DNA of 64,000 nucleotides from Adiantum capillus-veneris. Taxonomy: Eukaryota > Streptophyta > Polypodiopsida > Polypodiales > Pteridaceae. Both the position numbers and the translations under genes were made by a program. Below the pieces are notes generated by a model. It had not been told where the DNA came from. It searched no databases and saw nothing but the letters and a program-made list of their open reading frames with translations. The stretch covers positions 35,785,446 through 35,849,445 of the forward strand of contig CM043969.1 in assembly GCA_014529385.2 (NCBI GenBank), given 5' to 3'. This document shows positions 9,480 to 20,730 of this stretch, one piece after another. Position 1 is the stretch's first letter, and the number at the start of each line of letters is the position of its first letter.

Positions 9480-12050
9480 AGCTAGTACGATGAGGAGTGC
9501 CGCCAGACTAGAGACAAACTTCAGAGGGGGGTGCTTTTGGGGGATGTCACTCACAAACAGTCACAGATTGACTTTCGACGCCTGGTACAGCGGAAGAAGA
9601 GAGCTTTCTTGGCTCGACTCGAGTAGGATCTATATCAGCTATTCTTGAGTCAGGACTCGCGGGAGGCATGGCGGCTCTTTCATGAGCAGTCCCCCCAACC
9701 TGGTATTTCCTCCACAAAGACTTGGGGTCAGTACGCATCATCCTTGTACACAGTACCTGGACAACCGCCCCTCCCCAACCCCCCCGACCCATGCCCACAC
9801 ACATGTGCTTTTTTCACCCTGAGATGGTGAAGAAAGCCACTGAGAGGATGAGGACTGGGAGAGCATATGATCATGATGGCTTAGTCGCTGAGCATTTCAT
9901 GCATGCCAAAGACCTACTAGCAGAGCTTCTAGCAGTTATGTTTAACCGTGCCATGTGTGAAGGCCTACCGAACACTTGGAGCCTATCTACGATCGTACCT
10001 ATCTTCAAGGCAGGAGACCCCATGGAGCCTGGGAATTATTGCACTATTATGATTGGGCACGCACTGGCACGGTTGTATGCATCCATTCTTGAGCAACAGC
10101 TAAGTAGATGGGCAGAGTGGGAAGGAATGCGTGCAACTGGGCAGGCAGGGTTTAGGAGAGGCTTCTCTACTCTTGACCATATCTTCACACTCAGGGCCAT
10201 CATCGAGGAAGGCAGATCTCATGGGAGATGGATCTATTGTAGCTTTGTGGACTTCCGCAAAGCTTTTGACACAGTACCGAGAGCTAGATTGATGCGCAGA
10301 TTATAGGAAATGGGAGTACCCAAACAAAGCTCATTTGGGGGATCATGGCATTGTACAGATCAGTAGTAGGGCATGTATGCACCCCGGAGGGACTTTCTAC
10401 ACCGGTTCACTCCACTATTGGGGTGAAGCAAGGCTGCCCGCTCTCTCCTACTCTTTTCTGTATGTATGTGGACGAGGTTTCTGACTACATTGACAGCGAT
10501 GGGGATAAAGGTGCACAGCTGGCAGGGACATGGATTCCACTTCTGTTATATTTTGATAATATTGTGTTGATCTCCGAATCCCTAGAGGGAATGCAATGTC
10601 AACTAGATACTCTGCATAAGTTTGCCCACGAAAGTGGTTTGTCTGTCAACCTTGGTAAAACCAAGGTTATGGTGTTTAATACCACCCCACAGTGGATTAG
10701 GAGGTCAGCACCTACATTCACATACAGCCAGGAGACTGTGGAGTACACAGACGCTTACACTTACCTTGGAGTGGTTTTCAGTGGACCTACATTCTCACTC
10801 AAAAGAGCAGTAGAGACCAGACTGACTAGAGCCCACGCAACATTGGGTAGATTGGAGAGGATGTGTTCGCAAGTTCAGTTTCAGGAGCCCTAGAGGAAGC
10901 TCTAGCTCTTTGACACCTTGGTGGCTTCAGCATTGCTCTATGGGGCCGAGATATGGGGACCTTCTTTGGATCACCACGGGAGGCCGGGTCGCACAGACGG
11001 ATGGGGGAACATGGAGAAACCTCTCGTCTCTATGATCTCGCGGCTCATTAGATCCAAGGCATCAGTACCACGGGCCATTATCCGCGCACAATTAGCGGCC
11101 CCCCACTAGTGGTGGAGGCACTCACCAGATCAGTCTCCTTCATAAACCGCACATGGGAACTTCAAAGGGACAGATATGCTCGCATAGAACTTGAGTCCTC
11201 TCGACAATTAGCCATACAAGGAGATACAACATGCTGGTATGGGGAGATGACATCATGGTTTTAGGCGCATGGGTTCAGCATAGACAGGCTTCCACCATTC
11301 TAGTACTCATTGAATGCACCATCTCTCATTCTTACACGGTCGGAGATCACCAAGCTCATCCACCAAGACCTGACAGCAGGAGGACATGGATACAACCAAC
11401 ACAAGAATTGGGCCCGAAGATCGCTTTCTACAGAGACCACCTTCTCCAACTTACGGAAGATGGTTTTGTGATGAGACCAAGATACATGGATACCCACTTG
11501 TCTCATGGGATACGATGTGCTATTGGCCAACTACGCACATCGTCTCACCAGCTGTGCAGATTGAAACTGGGAGATACAACGAAGTACCAGCAGAGGCCAG
11601 GACATGTCCCTTGTGTGACATGGAACCTGAGACAGAGCTGCATTATACATGCCACTTCCCTGTCTACTACGAGATACGAGGCCGCTTCCATTGCTTGTTC
11701 AGAGAGGGTTTTGGACCACTCTCAAGAGTAATGGGATACGAAGATCAGAGATGCCTAGGTTTGTTCTTACTCGAGCTGCGCAGACACAGAGAGAGCCTGA
11801 TGAATGGCAGGGCTAGCCAGTCTCAAAGACGGATCACAGACTTCTTCAGAACAAACACGGGACAGCTGCAAGAGCCACTCCCACAGTAGAGCTCCCCCTT
11901 GTCTCACACCAGAGGCACATTGATCGACCGAGAGATTGAACTAGGGATATCTAGGCGCCCACGACTGCGAAGGACTATACAGCACCGACAGAGGTTACGT
12001 CAAAAGATTCGGAGCACGCTGGCCAGGCATGCACGACGCCCGGTCAAACT
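9480..12050 (+). pseudogene. Degenerate non-LTR retrotransposon (LINE), endonuclease end, RT and C-terminal zinc motif
   Basis: The 5' end carries what looks like the C-terminal tail of the APE-type endonuclease (SWLDSSRIYIS, about 9610-9645). Reverse transcriptase follows, with FVDFRKAFDTVPR (motif A, about 10,245-10,285) and GVKQGCPLSPTLF (about 10,420-10,460). The catalytic box reads YFDN near 10,550 instead of YADD, so it is probably inactive. The frame breaks near 10,304 and stops recur after 10,893. Near the 3' end, CPLCDMEPETELHYTCH is the cysteine-histidine motif usual at the end of such ORF2 proteins (about 11,605-11,660). The element is 5'-truncated, and no poly(A) tail or target duplication was found, so both outer limits are approximate. 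Confidence 0.85.
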
Positions 12051-12294
12051 TAACCATGGAGGAAATTGATGAGATTCACCAACGAACCGATGCTAGCTTT
12101 TTTGTGATAAGCCGCCCATTTTTGCTTAGTTTTTTTCTCACATCGACCAGTCTAGGATCCCATAGTATATATATTTGTTTTGTACTGTTGTTAGGTTATT
12201 TTCGTTACTGTGACTTTGTATCAGATCCACCACCTTGTAACTTTCTGGTCTCATAGGTCACTATGGCCTTTTGAAGACGTTAATATAACATTTC

Positions 12295-12298
<4 letters not shown>

Positions 12299-12355
<57 letters not shown>
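12299..12355. repeat. (CT)n microsatellite
   Basis: 57-bp CT array just beyond the LINE 3' region. Confidence 0.95.
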
Positions 12356-12359
<4 letters not shown>

Positions 12360-12792
12360 ATGGCCAAAAACGACTCAAAAAGGGCTGTTTGTTAATCTAA
12401 GGATTAAGGAATAGTCCAATAGTTATTTAACACGTATACAAAATTATGGCACTCTTGTCTCCTCTATTGTGGGTTTTGGTGATCCTATTTTGACGGAGAA
12501 CCGCTAAATGTCTTGATCACAAGGCTGAAACTGCTATATTTAGGTGCTCTCGGCGAGAGAGCTCATTAAATTTGCGGCTCAAAGCAATGAAGTCTCGTCT
12601 TTTATTCTATTTTATATTTCACAAAAGCGTTGTCAAAAGATACGAAATCTATGTCAGAAGGATCTCAAAACAAGAGTATTAATGACAAATCACCTACTTT
12701 TTTCAAACGTATACCTTTCTCGCTCTCTAGTTTGTGAGAGGTTTTAAGTCTTTCCGTCTATACTTTCTTTCTTCTTTAATCTCTGAGTTTCC

Positions 12793-14053
12793 ATGGCGTG
12801 TTTTGCACGTCGCCCTTCACATAACATAACTTCTTGTGACTTTCATAACGTTAGAGAGGATGGTCTTTGGAAGTCCATATCTTTTCGTGTGAATGGCTGG
12901 GTAACAATGCTTCCTTCATACAAAGGTGTACACAGAGTGAAGAGAACTAAACGCGATAAAGTAAAAAACCATTGGAAAGGTCGTGTTCTTGCTTTCAAAG
13001 TGACCGACAATGGCTGGCTAGCTAAGGTTCAACATGTGTACATGGCCAAAGATATGGTGTTAGACTGGGAAGAACATCCCACACTGCATTCTTACTGTAA
13101 GTACAAAAAAAAACTATTTGATACAGTGAATTTTTTTCATTATCCCATTGTTTTTCTCATTTTTTGATTCCATTCCAGAGATATTTCCTTCAACAGCTGT
13201 GGAATGGTAGCTTGTGGAGAGTCTGAGTGGGACGTTCAAAGCAATGCATAAAGGGATTGCAGATGCTATGTATGCTGACAAGCCACCTTCCTTTTACAAA
13301 ACAATGGATTTGTTTGTCTATTTTTCAAAATACAAAGTTCCATCACGAGAAGGTGCATATGGAGAACTATATCAGTTACCCGTTCCCACCATAAGTTCAC
13401 TTGATTGGGAAGCTCCTTAGGCATGTACTATATCAAGCTTCAAATCCAAGATCAAAGAAGACATCCTTAAAGCTATGTCTCCGGGCAGGATATCAAGAAG
13501 GATTAAAGTTCAATGGTTCTTGCCTAAACATGTCTTTGTGGCATGTTTCAAAACAATGGATTTGCAGAGGACAAAGACGATGTGGCTTAATAGAAGACTT
13601 TCTATGACTGAACTTGATAATGTTCTTGGAGACGGATGGAGCACCAAAGAAACTTTCCATATTGGTGACAATATTAGTTGTAGAGTAAGCCCAAATTCTA
13701 TGTCTATCTCATATCAACTATGTCGTCAATCATTAGTTCTGGGCTACGACTATAGGAGATGGAGAAGCAAATAAGGTAGCTGGGTTCCTCTCCACTCTAA
13801 GGAAAACTGTCCAAAGTTTGAACTAAAGGTCACAGTACATCCACACACCGAGTATAGAAACCTGATAGTAACAACAAATTGGAGACTAAATGATGTTAGA
13901 GAATCTCTTGAGTTTCTTGATGAAACATCTCCCGAGTATAGATTCAAAGTGGATGAATTAATTGTGGTGAGCACAAGGATGGAGAATTCAACCTCTGGCA
14001 TCACATGCCTTCCCCCAAAAAGAGTTGTATTTGAGCCACTTGCAAGGACTTGA
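12793..14053 (+). pseudogene. BAH-domain-like protein remnant with unknown C-terminal part
   Basis: The frame at 12,793-13,096 ends at a good donor (ACT|GTAAGT) and the next block begins at an acceptor after CATTCCAG (13,178). Read across, the residues follow a BAH-like order: a KGRVLAFKVTDNGW strand pair, a WLAKVQHVYMAKD strand, then EIFPSTAVEW and LVESLSGTFKA. The last two resemble the ELF-S...VESI-GKCKV end of BAH domains. BAH modules bind nucleosomes or modified histone tails. The splice join gives TAG, and a TAG also follows VEW, so the copy is broken. Further frames at 13,214-13,774 and about 13,775-14,053 continue in the same direction without motifs I know. It converges on the minus-strand Ulp1-like gene. 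Confidence 0.45.
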
Positions 14054-14265
14054 AAAAACAAGTTCAATATTGTAATCATTTTGCAAATATATTTATCTTT
14101 TCTCTACTTCTGTTGTTTTAAACTTACATGACATCATGATACACATTTAAGAATCGACAGTTGGTATTAAGTATTTGAAGTACAAAATTATGAATCACCA
14201 AAGGGTATATATATATGTTCATATGGACAAAATGAAAAAAAGTGTACATAGCTTTTGTGGACTAT

Positions 14266-15186
14266 TCAATCATGAAATTCCACTTTTCTTTTTGCCTGAG
14301 AGGATTCTGCATCCTCAGAGACCCTTTTCCTTTTGTGTTCAGAAGGGGGTGAAAGTTCATGAGTGGGTGGTGGTGGTGACTTGGCAGGGGTTGGTGCTTT
14401 AGGCTCCTTACGACTGGCTGGCTTGGGTGATTTGGTAGCTTTCTTTGACAACATGAATGGTAGATTGAAAGGTGAGCTAGGTGCCTCCCCCATATTGTTC
14501 TTAAGTATACGACGCTTTTGAACCTTGAATTTCAATGGTGAGTGGAATGGATGGCCCTTTGTATCTGATCTTTTTCTTGCAGGGCTCTTAGTGGGACTCT
14601 TTCCCTTGGCATTCTTCTTAGTGGTACTCTTCCCCTTGGCAGGGATCTTCTTTTTGGTAGGACTCTTCCCCTTGGCAAGGATCTTCTTCTTCTTGGGACT
14701 CTTCCCCTTGGCAGGACTCTTCACCTTGGCAGGAATCTTCTTGTGATCCTTTTTCTTTGTATGGATCTTTGCAAGACTTTTCTTCTTTTGATCCATTTTC
14801 TTTGCATCCAAACCTTTCTTTGGTGGCAAAGGAGAATCAGGATCATTTGGATTTATTGATCTTTCCAAAACCATAGAAACAGCCTTTTCTCTCACCCACG
14901 TGACCCAAGACTCTGGATAGTCATGCAACTGAAAAAAATAGAAAAAGGAACTAAAGGACATGACATACATACATAAAACATCAAAATAAATACATGAACC
15001 ACACTTACAGTGAGTGTAATCATCCGGCACCTTGACTCAAGATATCTCCATGCATTTGCAAGCACCCTCCATCCACAAGATGTTGAGTCTGTCTGTAAAG
15101 GCACTTTTTGATTGTAGTACTTGAAAGCTTCTATATTGTAATCCTTGTTTGTGGTACTCAGGTGACCATCAATAAGTTTGGCAGCA
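14266..15186 (-). CDS. Ulp1/C48 protease-like fragment with lysine-rich tail, two exons
   Basis: Exon A (15186-15009) encodes VPLQTDSTSCGWRVLANAWRY. This is the Gln...Cys-Gly signature of the catalytic cysteine end of Ulp1-type SUMO proteases, which are often carried by plant MULE and CACTA elements. Exon A ends at a strong donor (ACT|GTAAGT) and joins in frame to exon B (14928-14266) after TTTTTTTCAG. Exon B continues LHDYPESWVTWVREKA, then a long basic tail with repeated AKGKSPTKKK-type units and KSPPPP, resembling a histone H1 tail. The catalytic histidine and aspartate expected upstream are not seen, so an N-terminal exon is missing or the protease is inactive. Whether exon A is spliced to the CENH3-like frame upstream is unresolved: no in-phase donor was found. 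Confidence 0.55.
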
Positions 15187-15204
15187 CTGCAAGAAGACAT
15201 TGAA

Positions 15205-15627
15205 TCAAAAATCTACTAATAGAAAACAATGGGCCATCATCACCCTATGAGCAAATGCAGCTGCAATGTAGCTATCATTCATAAAGTCTATGAGAAAATC
15301 CTCAGCAGCTTCCTGAAGGCACATCACAACTTGAGACTGCCACCTTATCGAGACAAAAGTTTTGATATTCATCATGCTTACAAGTCTATTAGATATCTCC
15401 TTGACAACTCTCATGAAAGAGAGCTTTGGAATCAGTAGACAAGTAGACTTTTGTGCTTTTCTTATTTCTCTTAGGGACTTCACCTGATAATTCAATCTTT
15501 TTCTGGCATTCGGCCTTTGACGAGGTAGTGGAGGGGGTGCTTTCTCTGCATCTTTCTCAGCATCAACTATTTCTGGATCAGTTGGGGCTTGGTAGACCTT
15601 CCTTGCAGTTTGCTTAGTCCTCGCCAT
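15205..15627 (-). CDS. Divergent CENH3-like histone H3 ORF
   Basis: The start was chosen at ATG 15627, giving MARTKQTARK exactly as in histone H3. A longer frame from 15,648 would add seven residues. After a diverged tail, the histone fold begins LREIRKAQKST. It continues LLIPKLSF, where canonical H3 has Arg and plant CENH3 has Pro, then an enlarged loop 1 with RWQSQVV, where H3 has Phe and CENH3 has Trp, then LQEAAEDFL (EAAED as in CENH3, EAAEA in H3). These point to a centromeric-type H3. The frame runs out after AFAHRVMM, so the third helix and the C-terminal LARR segment are absent or on an unseen exon. It lies about 20 bp from the Ulp1-like exon, same strand. It could be a host gene relic or transposon cargo. 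Confidence 0.6.
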   Translation of the reverse strand: MARTKQTARKVYQAPTDPEIVDAEKDAEKAPPPLPRQRPNARKRLNYQVKSLREIRKAQKSTCLLIPKLSFMRVVKEISNRLVSMMNIKTFVSIRWQSQVVMCLQEAAEDFLIDFMNDSYIAAAFAHRVMMAHCFLLVDF

Positions 15628-15659
15628 TTGGGTAAAAAAGCACACCATGCGACAAACGC

Positions 15660-16580
15660 GTAGGCCACAACCTTCAAGATGTTTCTATCGCGCCGTGTGT
15701 GAGGAAAAGGGTCACAACACAATGCGATAGAAGGGTGACCCAAGCTTTGGAATAGGTCCGTAACGCGTCGTATGTGATCACCGGAACATCCAAAAAGAAT
15801 CTCACAAAACGCCCTGTACGACGCGATAGAGGGCACAACCACACCTTAGAACATCAGTGTATCGCATCGTATGCGAGGTGAAATCTTTAAGCCGAGCAGA
15901 TCCCCCGCACGACGCGATGAGAGCCTCACCTGGCCGTTGCAACATACGCCTATCGCGTCGTATGGGAAGCCATGAGTATTCCAAAAAAAAAAAAATTCAC
16001 AATGCTATAGAGGGCACACAAACACCTAAGGACATGGTATAGATCCTCGTATGCGAGTTGTGAAAATGTTTAAATTGCCGAGCATCAACCCCCGTACGAA
16101 GCGATGAGAGGTTCACCGAGACTCTGGAACTTGCGCCTATCACCTCTTAAGGGACGCTTAGAGTATGGGAAGCGGTAGAAAGTAGAAGGTGCGGATGACT
16201 CGAAGTGCGGGTAGTTGAGGATGAAACAACGCGAATGTCGAGTATGGGAGAAAGCACAAAATGAGCACGTGACAAGGCTTTATATACATAAGACCGTTCG
16301 TACGACGACCGTTGTGCACATGCCACGTGGCACGTGTGCATGGCTGACACGTGTCACCAACGGTCATATTTCAGATGTTATATAAAGCTTGGTCTCAAAT
16401 TTTAAAAATGTTGTACGTTAACTTGTCGTATACGACGCAAGATATTATCTATTTTTGTGTAATCCTTTCGTCTCGCACGATCTCATCTTTGCAAATTGCA
16501 CATCGGTGGCCCCTATCACTTCTTGTTTGCTTTGTCTCGATGGACGCGCACGGAATAAGTTCCAAAGGCTGGGTCCAACG
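15660..16580. repeat. Array of TACGACGCGATAG motifs in both orientations
   Basis: A 13-bp core (TACGACGCGATAG or its inverse CTATCGCGTCGTA), with one- to three-base variants, recurs about a dozen times. Examples lie near 15,686, 15,722, 15,762, 15,816, 15,858, 15,912, 15,952, 16,042, 16,097, 16,300, 16,425 and 16,565, alternating in orientation. The surrounding 100-bp blocks also resemble each other (GAGAG-CACC, CCTTAG-AACAT). The array sits directly upstream of the CENH3-like ORF. Such arrays are typical of the subterminal regions of DNA transposons, and a promoter role is also possible. Confidence 0.7.
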
Positions 16581-17289
16581 CCTATCGCGTCGTTTGGTGT
16601 TGTTTTTCGGTTTGGTGTGACTTTGTTGTGTAGAGTCAAAGCAATCAAACGTGGGTTCCTTTGGACGAGGATGAGGAAGAGAACTAGAATAGATAGATAT
16701 TTTTTTGTAGTGCTCTTTTACAAGTGCAAATGTGGCACAAAAAAACCCTCATGATTTGTATATAAAAATCATTTGAAATTTTGGGTTTGTTTGTAAATTT
16801 TTTAAAGCATTATTCTTTTGTGTTTCAAATTATAAAGATAATTTCAAAGATTATTATTATTATTATTTGTATACTTTTCAAAATGCAATTGATATTTGAT
16901 ATGTTTTATGCAGGTCAAAAATAAAGATACTTATTTGCACCACCCAATTTGTCAAAAATAAAGATGATCATTGGGCCACCGAAAATTGGGCAGCCCAAAC
17001 ACTATGAAAATTGGGCAGCCCAAACACTATGAAAATCTAATACATTTACCGTAGCCTTTTATTGTGTTTTGTAGAGAGACTAGTCCAAAATGGGTTGGAC
17101 AGGGAAGAGAGAGGCAAACAGGGGGAGGGGGTTTGTATTTTCAATATTACCGCATTGATTACCACGTCTGTTACCGCTATTATAGCCAAAGCGTTAATTG
17201 TTTTTATACCACTACTTAGAACCGTGATTTAAGCCATGAATTCCTTTCTTGAGTTTGCATGCAAGATCCTCCCTGTTAGACTATTCAAA
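16581..17289. other. Intergenic with short tandem duplication
   Basis: No gene seen. A 25-bp unit (GAAAATTGGGCAGCCCAAAC plus five bases) is repeated 2.3 times at 16,981-17,037. Confidence 0.6.
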
Positions 17290-19900
17290 ACATTCAGATT
17301 GCTTCATATAAACATCGTCCTAGATCCTCGTGAAGAAAAGCTGTCTTCACATCCATTTGGACAAGCTCCATGTCCTCTATGGCTACTAGGCCAAGCATTG
17401 TACGCAATGTAGTCATCTTGACCCCCACTGGCAAGAAGATTTCGTCAAAATCAACTCCCATTTGCTTCTTGAATCTCTTAGCAACCAATCTAGACTTCTA
17501 CTTAGGCTTAGGATCTACACATAGTCCAATCCTGGATCAAAACGCTCAGATGCATGAGATACATGCGTAGATTTCCTCAGTGCCTGCCTGATGGGTATTC
17601 TGCTCTCTTTGGAGCACTATTGGTGCTAGGAACATCACTAGTACACTGAGTTGGTTTTCCCAAACTTGTGGAGGTTACATCCTCAAATCTGACTTTCTAA
17701 TATTTGGCCTCTTTAATTACGGGCTATCTATGCATTTTAGACTCATTCAATATCACTTGTGAGCTGCAAATAACCTTTCTAGATTTTGGTATCCCATTGC
17801 TTCATTTGCACCATAACCAATGAAGATGCACTTGTGTGACTTGGGATCTAGCTTCTTGCAAAGTTCTTTTGGAATGTGTGAGGATGCTTCACACCCAGAC
17901 TAGGAAATCTATTGATGATGTGTATAACTGTCATAATAGCTTGTCCCCATAACTCAAGAGGTAACTTCACCATGGATAACATGGTTGAGACTCTTTCTTC
18001 AATCGTGTGATTCATACGCTCAACAATTCCATTCTGAGCAGGTGTGTATGGCATAGTAAACTGTCACCAAATCCCTCGTTTGCTACAAAATTCTTGAACT
18101 CATTGGAGACATATTCTTCTCCATTGTCTGTTTAAAAAGCTTTTAGCTTTCTACCAGATTGGTTCTCAAGCATGTCTAGGAATTTTTGTAATGTAGTAAA
18201 CACTTTGTCTTTCCACTTCAGGAGGTAGATCCATATTTTTTGAGTAGAGTCATCTATAAATGTCAAGAAATACAATGCTCCCCCTAGAGATTTGTGTGGC
18301 ATAGGCTCACTTAAATTGATATGAACCAAATCTCGAGGGTTTTCCAACTCTTGATGTAATGGTGAGGAAGTTTTCCTAGTTTTCTTGTCATAGATGCAAT
18401 GCTCACATAAGTTGAAATCAAAATAGTTTAGAACAAGGAAGTAGCCAAACATTGAAGGATTTTTAGAACAAGTAAGTAGCCAAACATTGAAGGATTTTCA
18501 TTTCTTTCTAGCTCATTATGGCCTAGCCGGCTATGCCACAACTCAGTAGAAGGTTTCTCAGTTACATAGATAGAACTCCCTTTGACAAAAGAGACATATA
18601 AACAATACAATGAACTAGATTTGTGACCTTTTATCATAGCTAAAATTGTTTTACGCACCATCCAAGAACCATTACCAAAAACAGTAGTATAGCCTAGAGC
18701 ATCAAGTTGACCAACTGATACCAAACTCTTAGTTATTTTAGGAACATGTTTGACTACACAGAGCATAAATTCAATGCCATTCATCATGCATAACTTGACA
18801 TCTCCCATAATGCATATATCAAGCTAATAGTAATCTCCAAGCTTGATTAAACCATGCATCATTGTATATGTGAAGAACCATTCCCTATGGAGAGTAACAT
18901 GGAAATTGGCACCTGAATCAACGATCCAATTTTTTGCATAACACTCATCAAGAGACAATAACACATCTACACTCAAATTAGAAGTGAGAACAAGCACATC
19001 TGATGGTTGCTACACTCCAAGAACAACCTCTGGAGGTGGAGATTCAACCACATTGATCTCCTCTATCTTTAAATTTCTCTTTGGAGCATCAAACTTCATA
19101 ATAGCTTTCCCTTTTCACGCTATAAAATATGTCAGTATTTCTTTAAATGGCATTTCTTACCGCAATGATAGCACCTCGACTCTTGCTACAATTGAGGAAA
19201 TCCCAGCTTACGATCCTGTGAACAACCACGACTGCGACTACATCTACCTCTTTGTCTATGGAAATTATGGCCACTTGCCATATATGCATCTCCATGCCCA
19301 CCACTATCGAGAGATTGAAGTCTAATCTCCTCAGTGAGCAATGCACTAATGACATCATCAAATTTTAGTTTATCGCCTGTGTGGAGCTACTAATCGTACT
19401 ATTGAACGTGTCCCAAGAAGAAGACAGAGAGCATAGCAAGAAAATGGCCTTTATTTCATCATCGAAATTCATTACTTCTGATGTTAGCTGAGAAAATAGC
19501 TATTGAAGTCATTCAAGTGTGCACTAACATTGCTCCCTTCTTTCAAATTCAAACCCATAAGTTTCTTCATCAAGAGAACTTTGTTGGAATAACTTTTTCC
19601 ATCCCAAGCTGTGCATAGAGAGTCCCAAAGATCTTTTGCGGTAGTCTTGTCCATAATCGTGAAGAATATGAACTTGCCAATATGTAACCTAATCGTGGCC
19701 ATAGCACAAGCATCCAACTCTTCCCACACTGATCATCAGTGTAAGCGTTCTCTCTATGCTCTTTTAATGGTGCTGCTAGGCCCTTGTTGACCAAGACATC
19801 AAGCATAGGTTGCTTCCAAATCGTAAAATTTGTGCCATAGAACTTCTTTTTGTAGTAGTCTTCCCTTTCCGAAGCACTACTAGTAGCTATAATTCAAGAG
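17290..19900 (-). pseudogene. Degenerate Ty1/copia gag-pol, second element
   Basis: In element order, high to low coordinate, these parts are visible. The gag N-terminus is near 19,890-19,484 (KFYGTNFTIWK, then TAKDLWDSL and SAHLNDF). A zinc knuckle is near 19,190-19,150 (CYHCGKKCH). The pre-integrase part is at 18,808-18,480 (LWHSRLGHNE). Integrase is at 18,450-17,850 (FLTFIDDST, then YTPAQNGIVERMN). The start of RT is at 17,488-17,294 (DVKTAFLHEDL). Frames are separated by stops and frameshifts, and the gag start codon is not an ATG (ATA). The remainder of RT and RNase H is missing, so the copy is old and 3'-truncated. Confidence 0.88.
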
Positions 19901-20516
19901 AAAATGACCAAGGAATTATGGAAAAAAGTGCTAGGAGAATTTTGACAAAGTTTCTCCTAGAATAAGAGCAAAAACTCAAGATAAAATGCGACAAAATCAT
20001 TGGTTGTAAGCACTCAAATATCAACATACAGCTTGCACTACACGGTTTGCTACATAATGTCACCTTGCTCTATTTCTCCAAGTGCTCGATTCCGCAATTC
20101 TACTCACGATGCCCGACAACCCTTGATTCCCTGCCTTGGTTTAGATTTGCCTCATGAGCTACCACTTGGGCTTCAATTTCTTGCTATTAATGGGCTTAAG
20201 ATCTTCCTACAAGCTCCAATGGTTTCGTGATGGTAAATTTTTCATTCCTCAATTGATTTCTCTTGCTCGCTTTGACATCTATTGCACTCCATTGCTCGAT
20301 TCTCTGCAAGTTAAATTGCAAGCTTACAATGAGAGGGCGTATGTAGACTAGCCCGCCTTGCTACTCAATTTTACTGCCCCTGTTGCTCGAGAGTTATTTT
20401 TTAAATCTCTGCTTCGTCTTCTTTCTCGAGGCTCTGCAGAGATCTCCTTACAAGATCCAAGCTCCGAAGAGGTGCTTCACGTGGTGGAGTGGGAGCGGGA
20501 AGCCAACCGGCTCATG

Positions 20517-20528
20517 GCTCTGATACTA
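20517..20528 (-). other. Primer binding site of the second copia
   Basis: The minus strand reads TAGTATCAGAGC, one mismatch from the copia initiator-tRNA site, two bases from the LTR. A leader of about 620 bp without coding separates it from gag. Confidence 0.75.
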
Positions 20529-20530
20529 GT

Positions 20531-20730
20531 TGAATGGCATGAAATCCTGTGTGAGTGCATGCAAGGAACGGGAAAGGAGAAGAAAAAGAGAAGAGGTTTG
20601 GGGGAAACACACAACTACACCCTACCACTTCTGTCTCTTTATTGATGTTTTGTATATATGAGAAATGAAGTTAGTAGGTGTAGGTTAGTGTCACACGGGT
20701 TGACCCGACCACGATGGCCTTTACCCAACA
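20531..20730 (-). repeat. 5' LTR of the second copia (about 200 bp)
   Basis: On the element strand it begins TGTTGGGTAAAGG and ends GCCATTCA, abutting the primer site. An AATAAA polyadenylation-type hexamer lies inside. The 3' LTR was not found on the truncated side. Confidence 0.65.

Noticed and set aside
14525-14746. Plus-strand frame rich in Phe-Leu-Gly
   Set aside because: Antisense shadow of the lysine-rich repeat tail on the minus strand; the hydrophobic pattern comes from complementing Lys codons.
20000-20351. Plus-strand frames between copia gag and its LTR
   Set aside because: They lie antisense in the untranslated leader of the second copia and show no motif.
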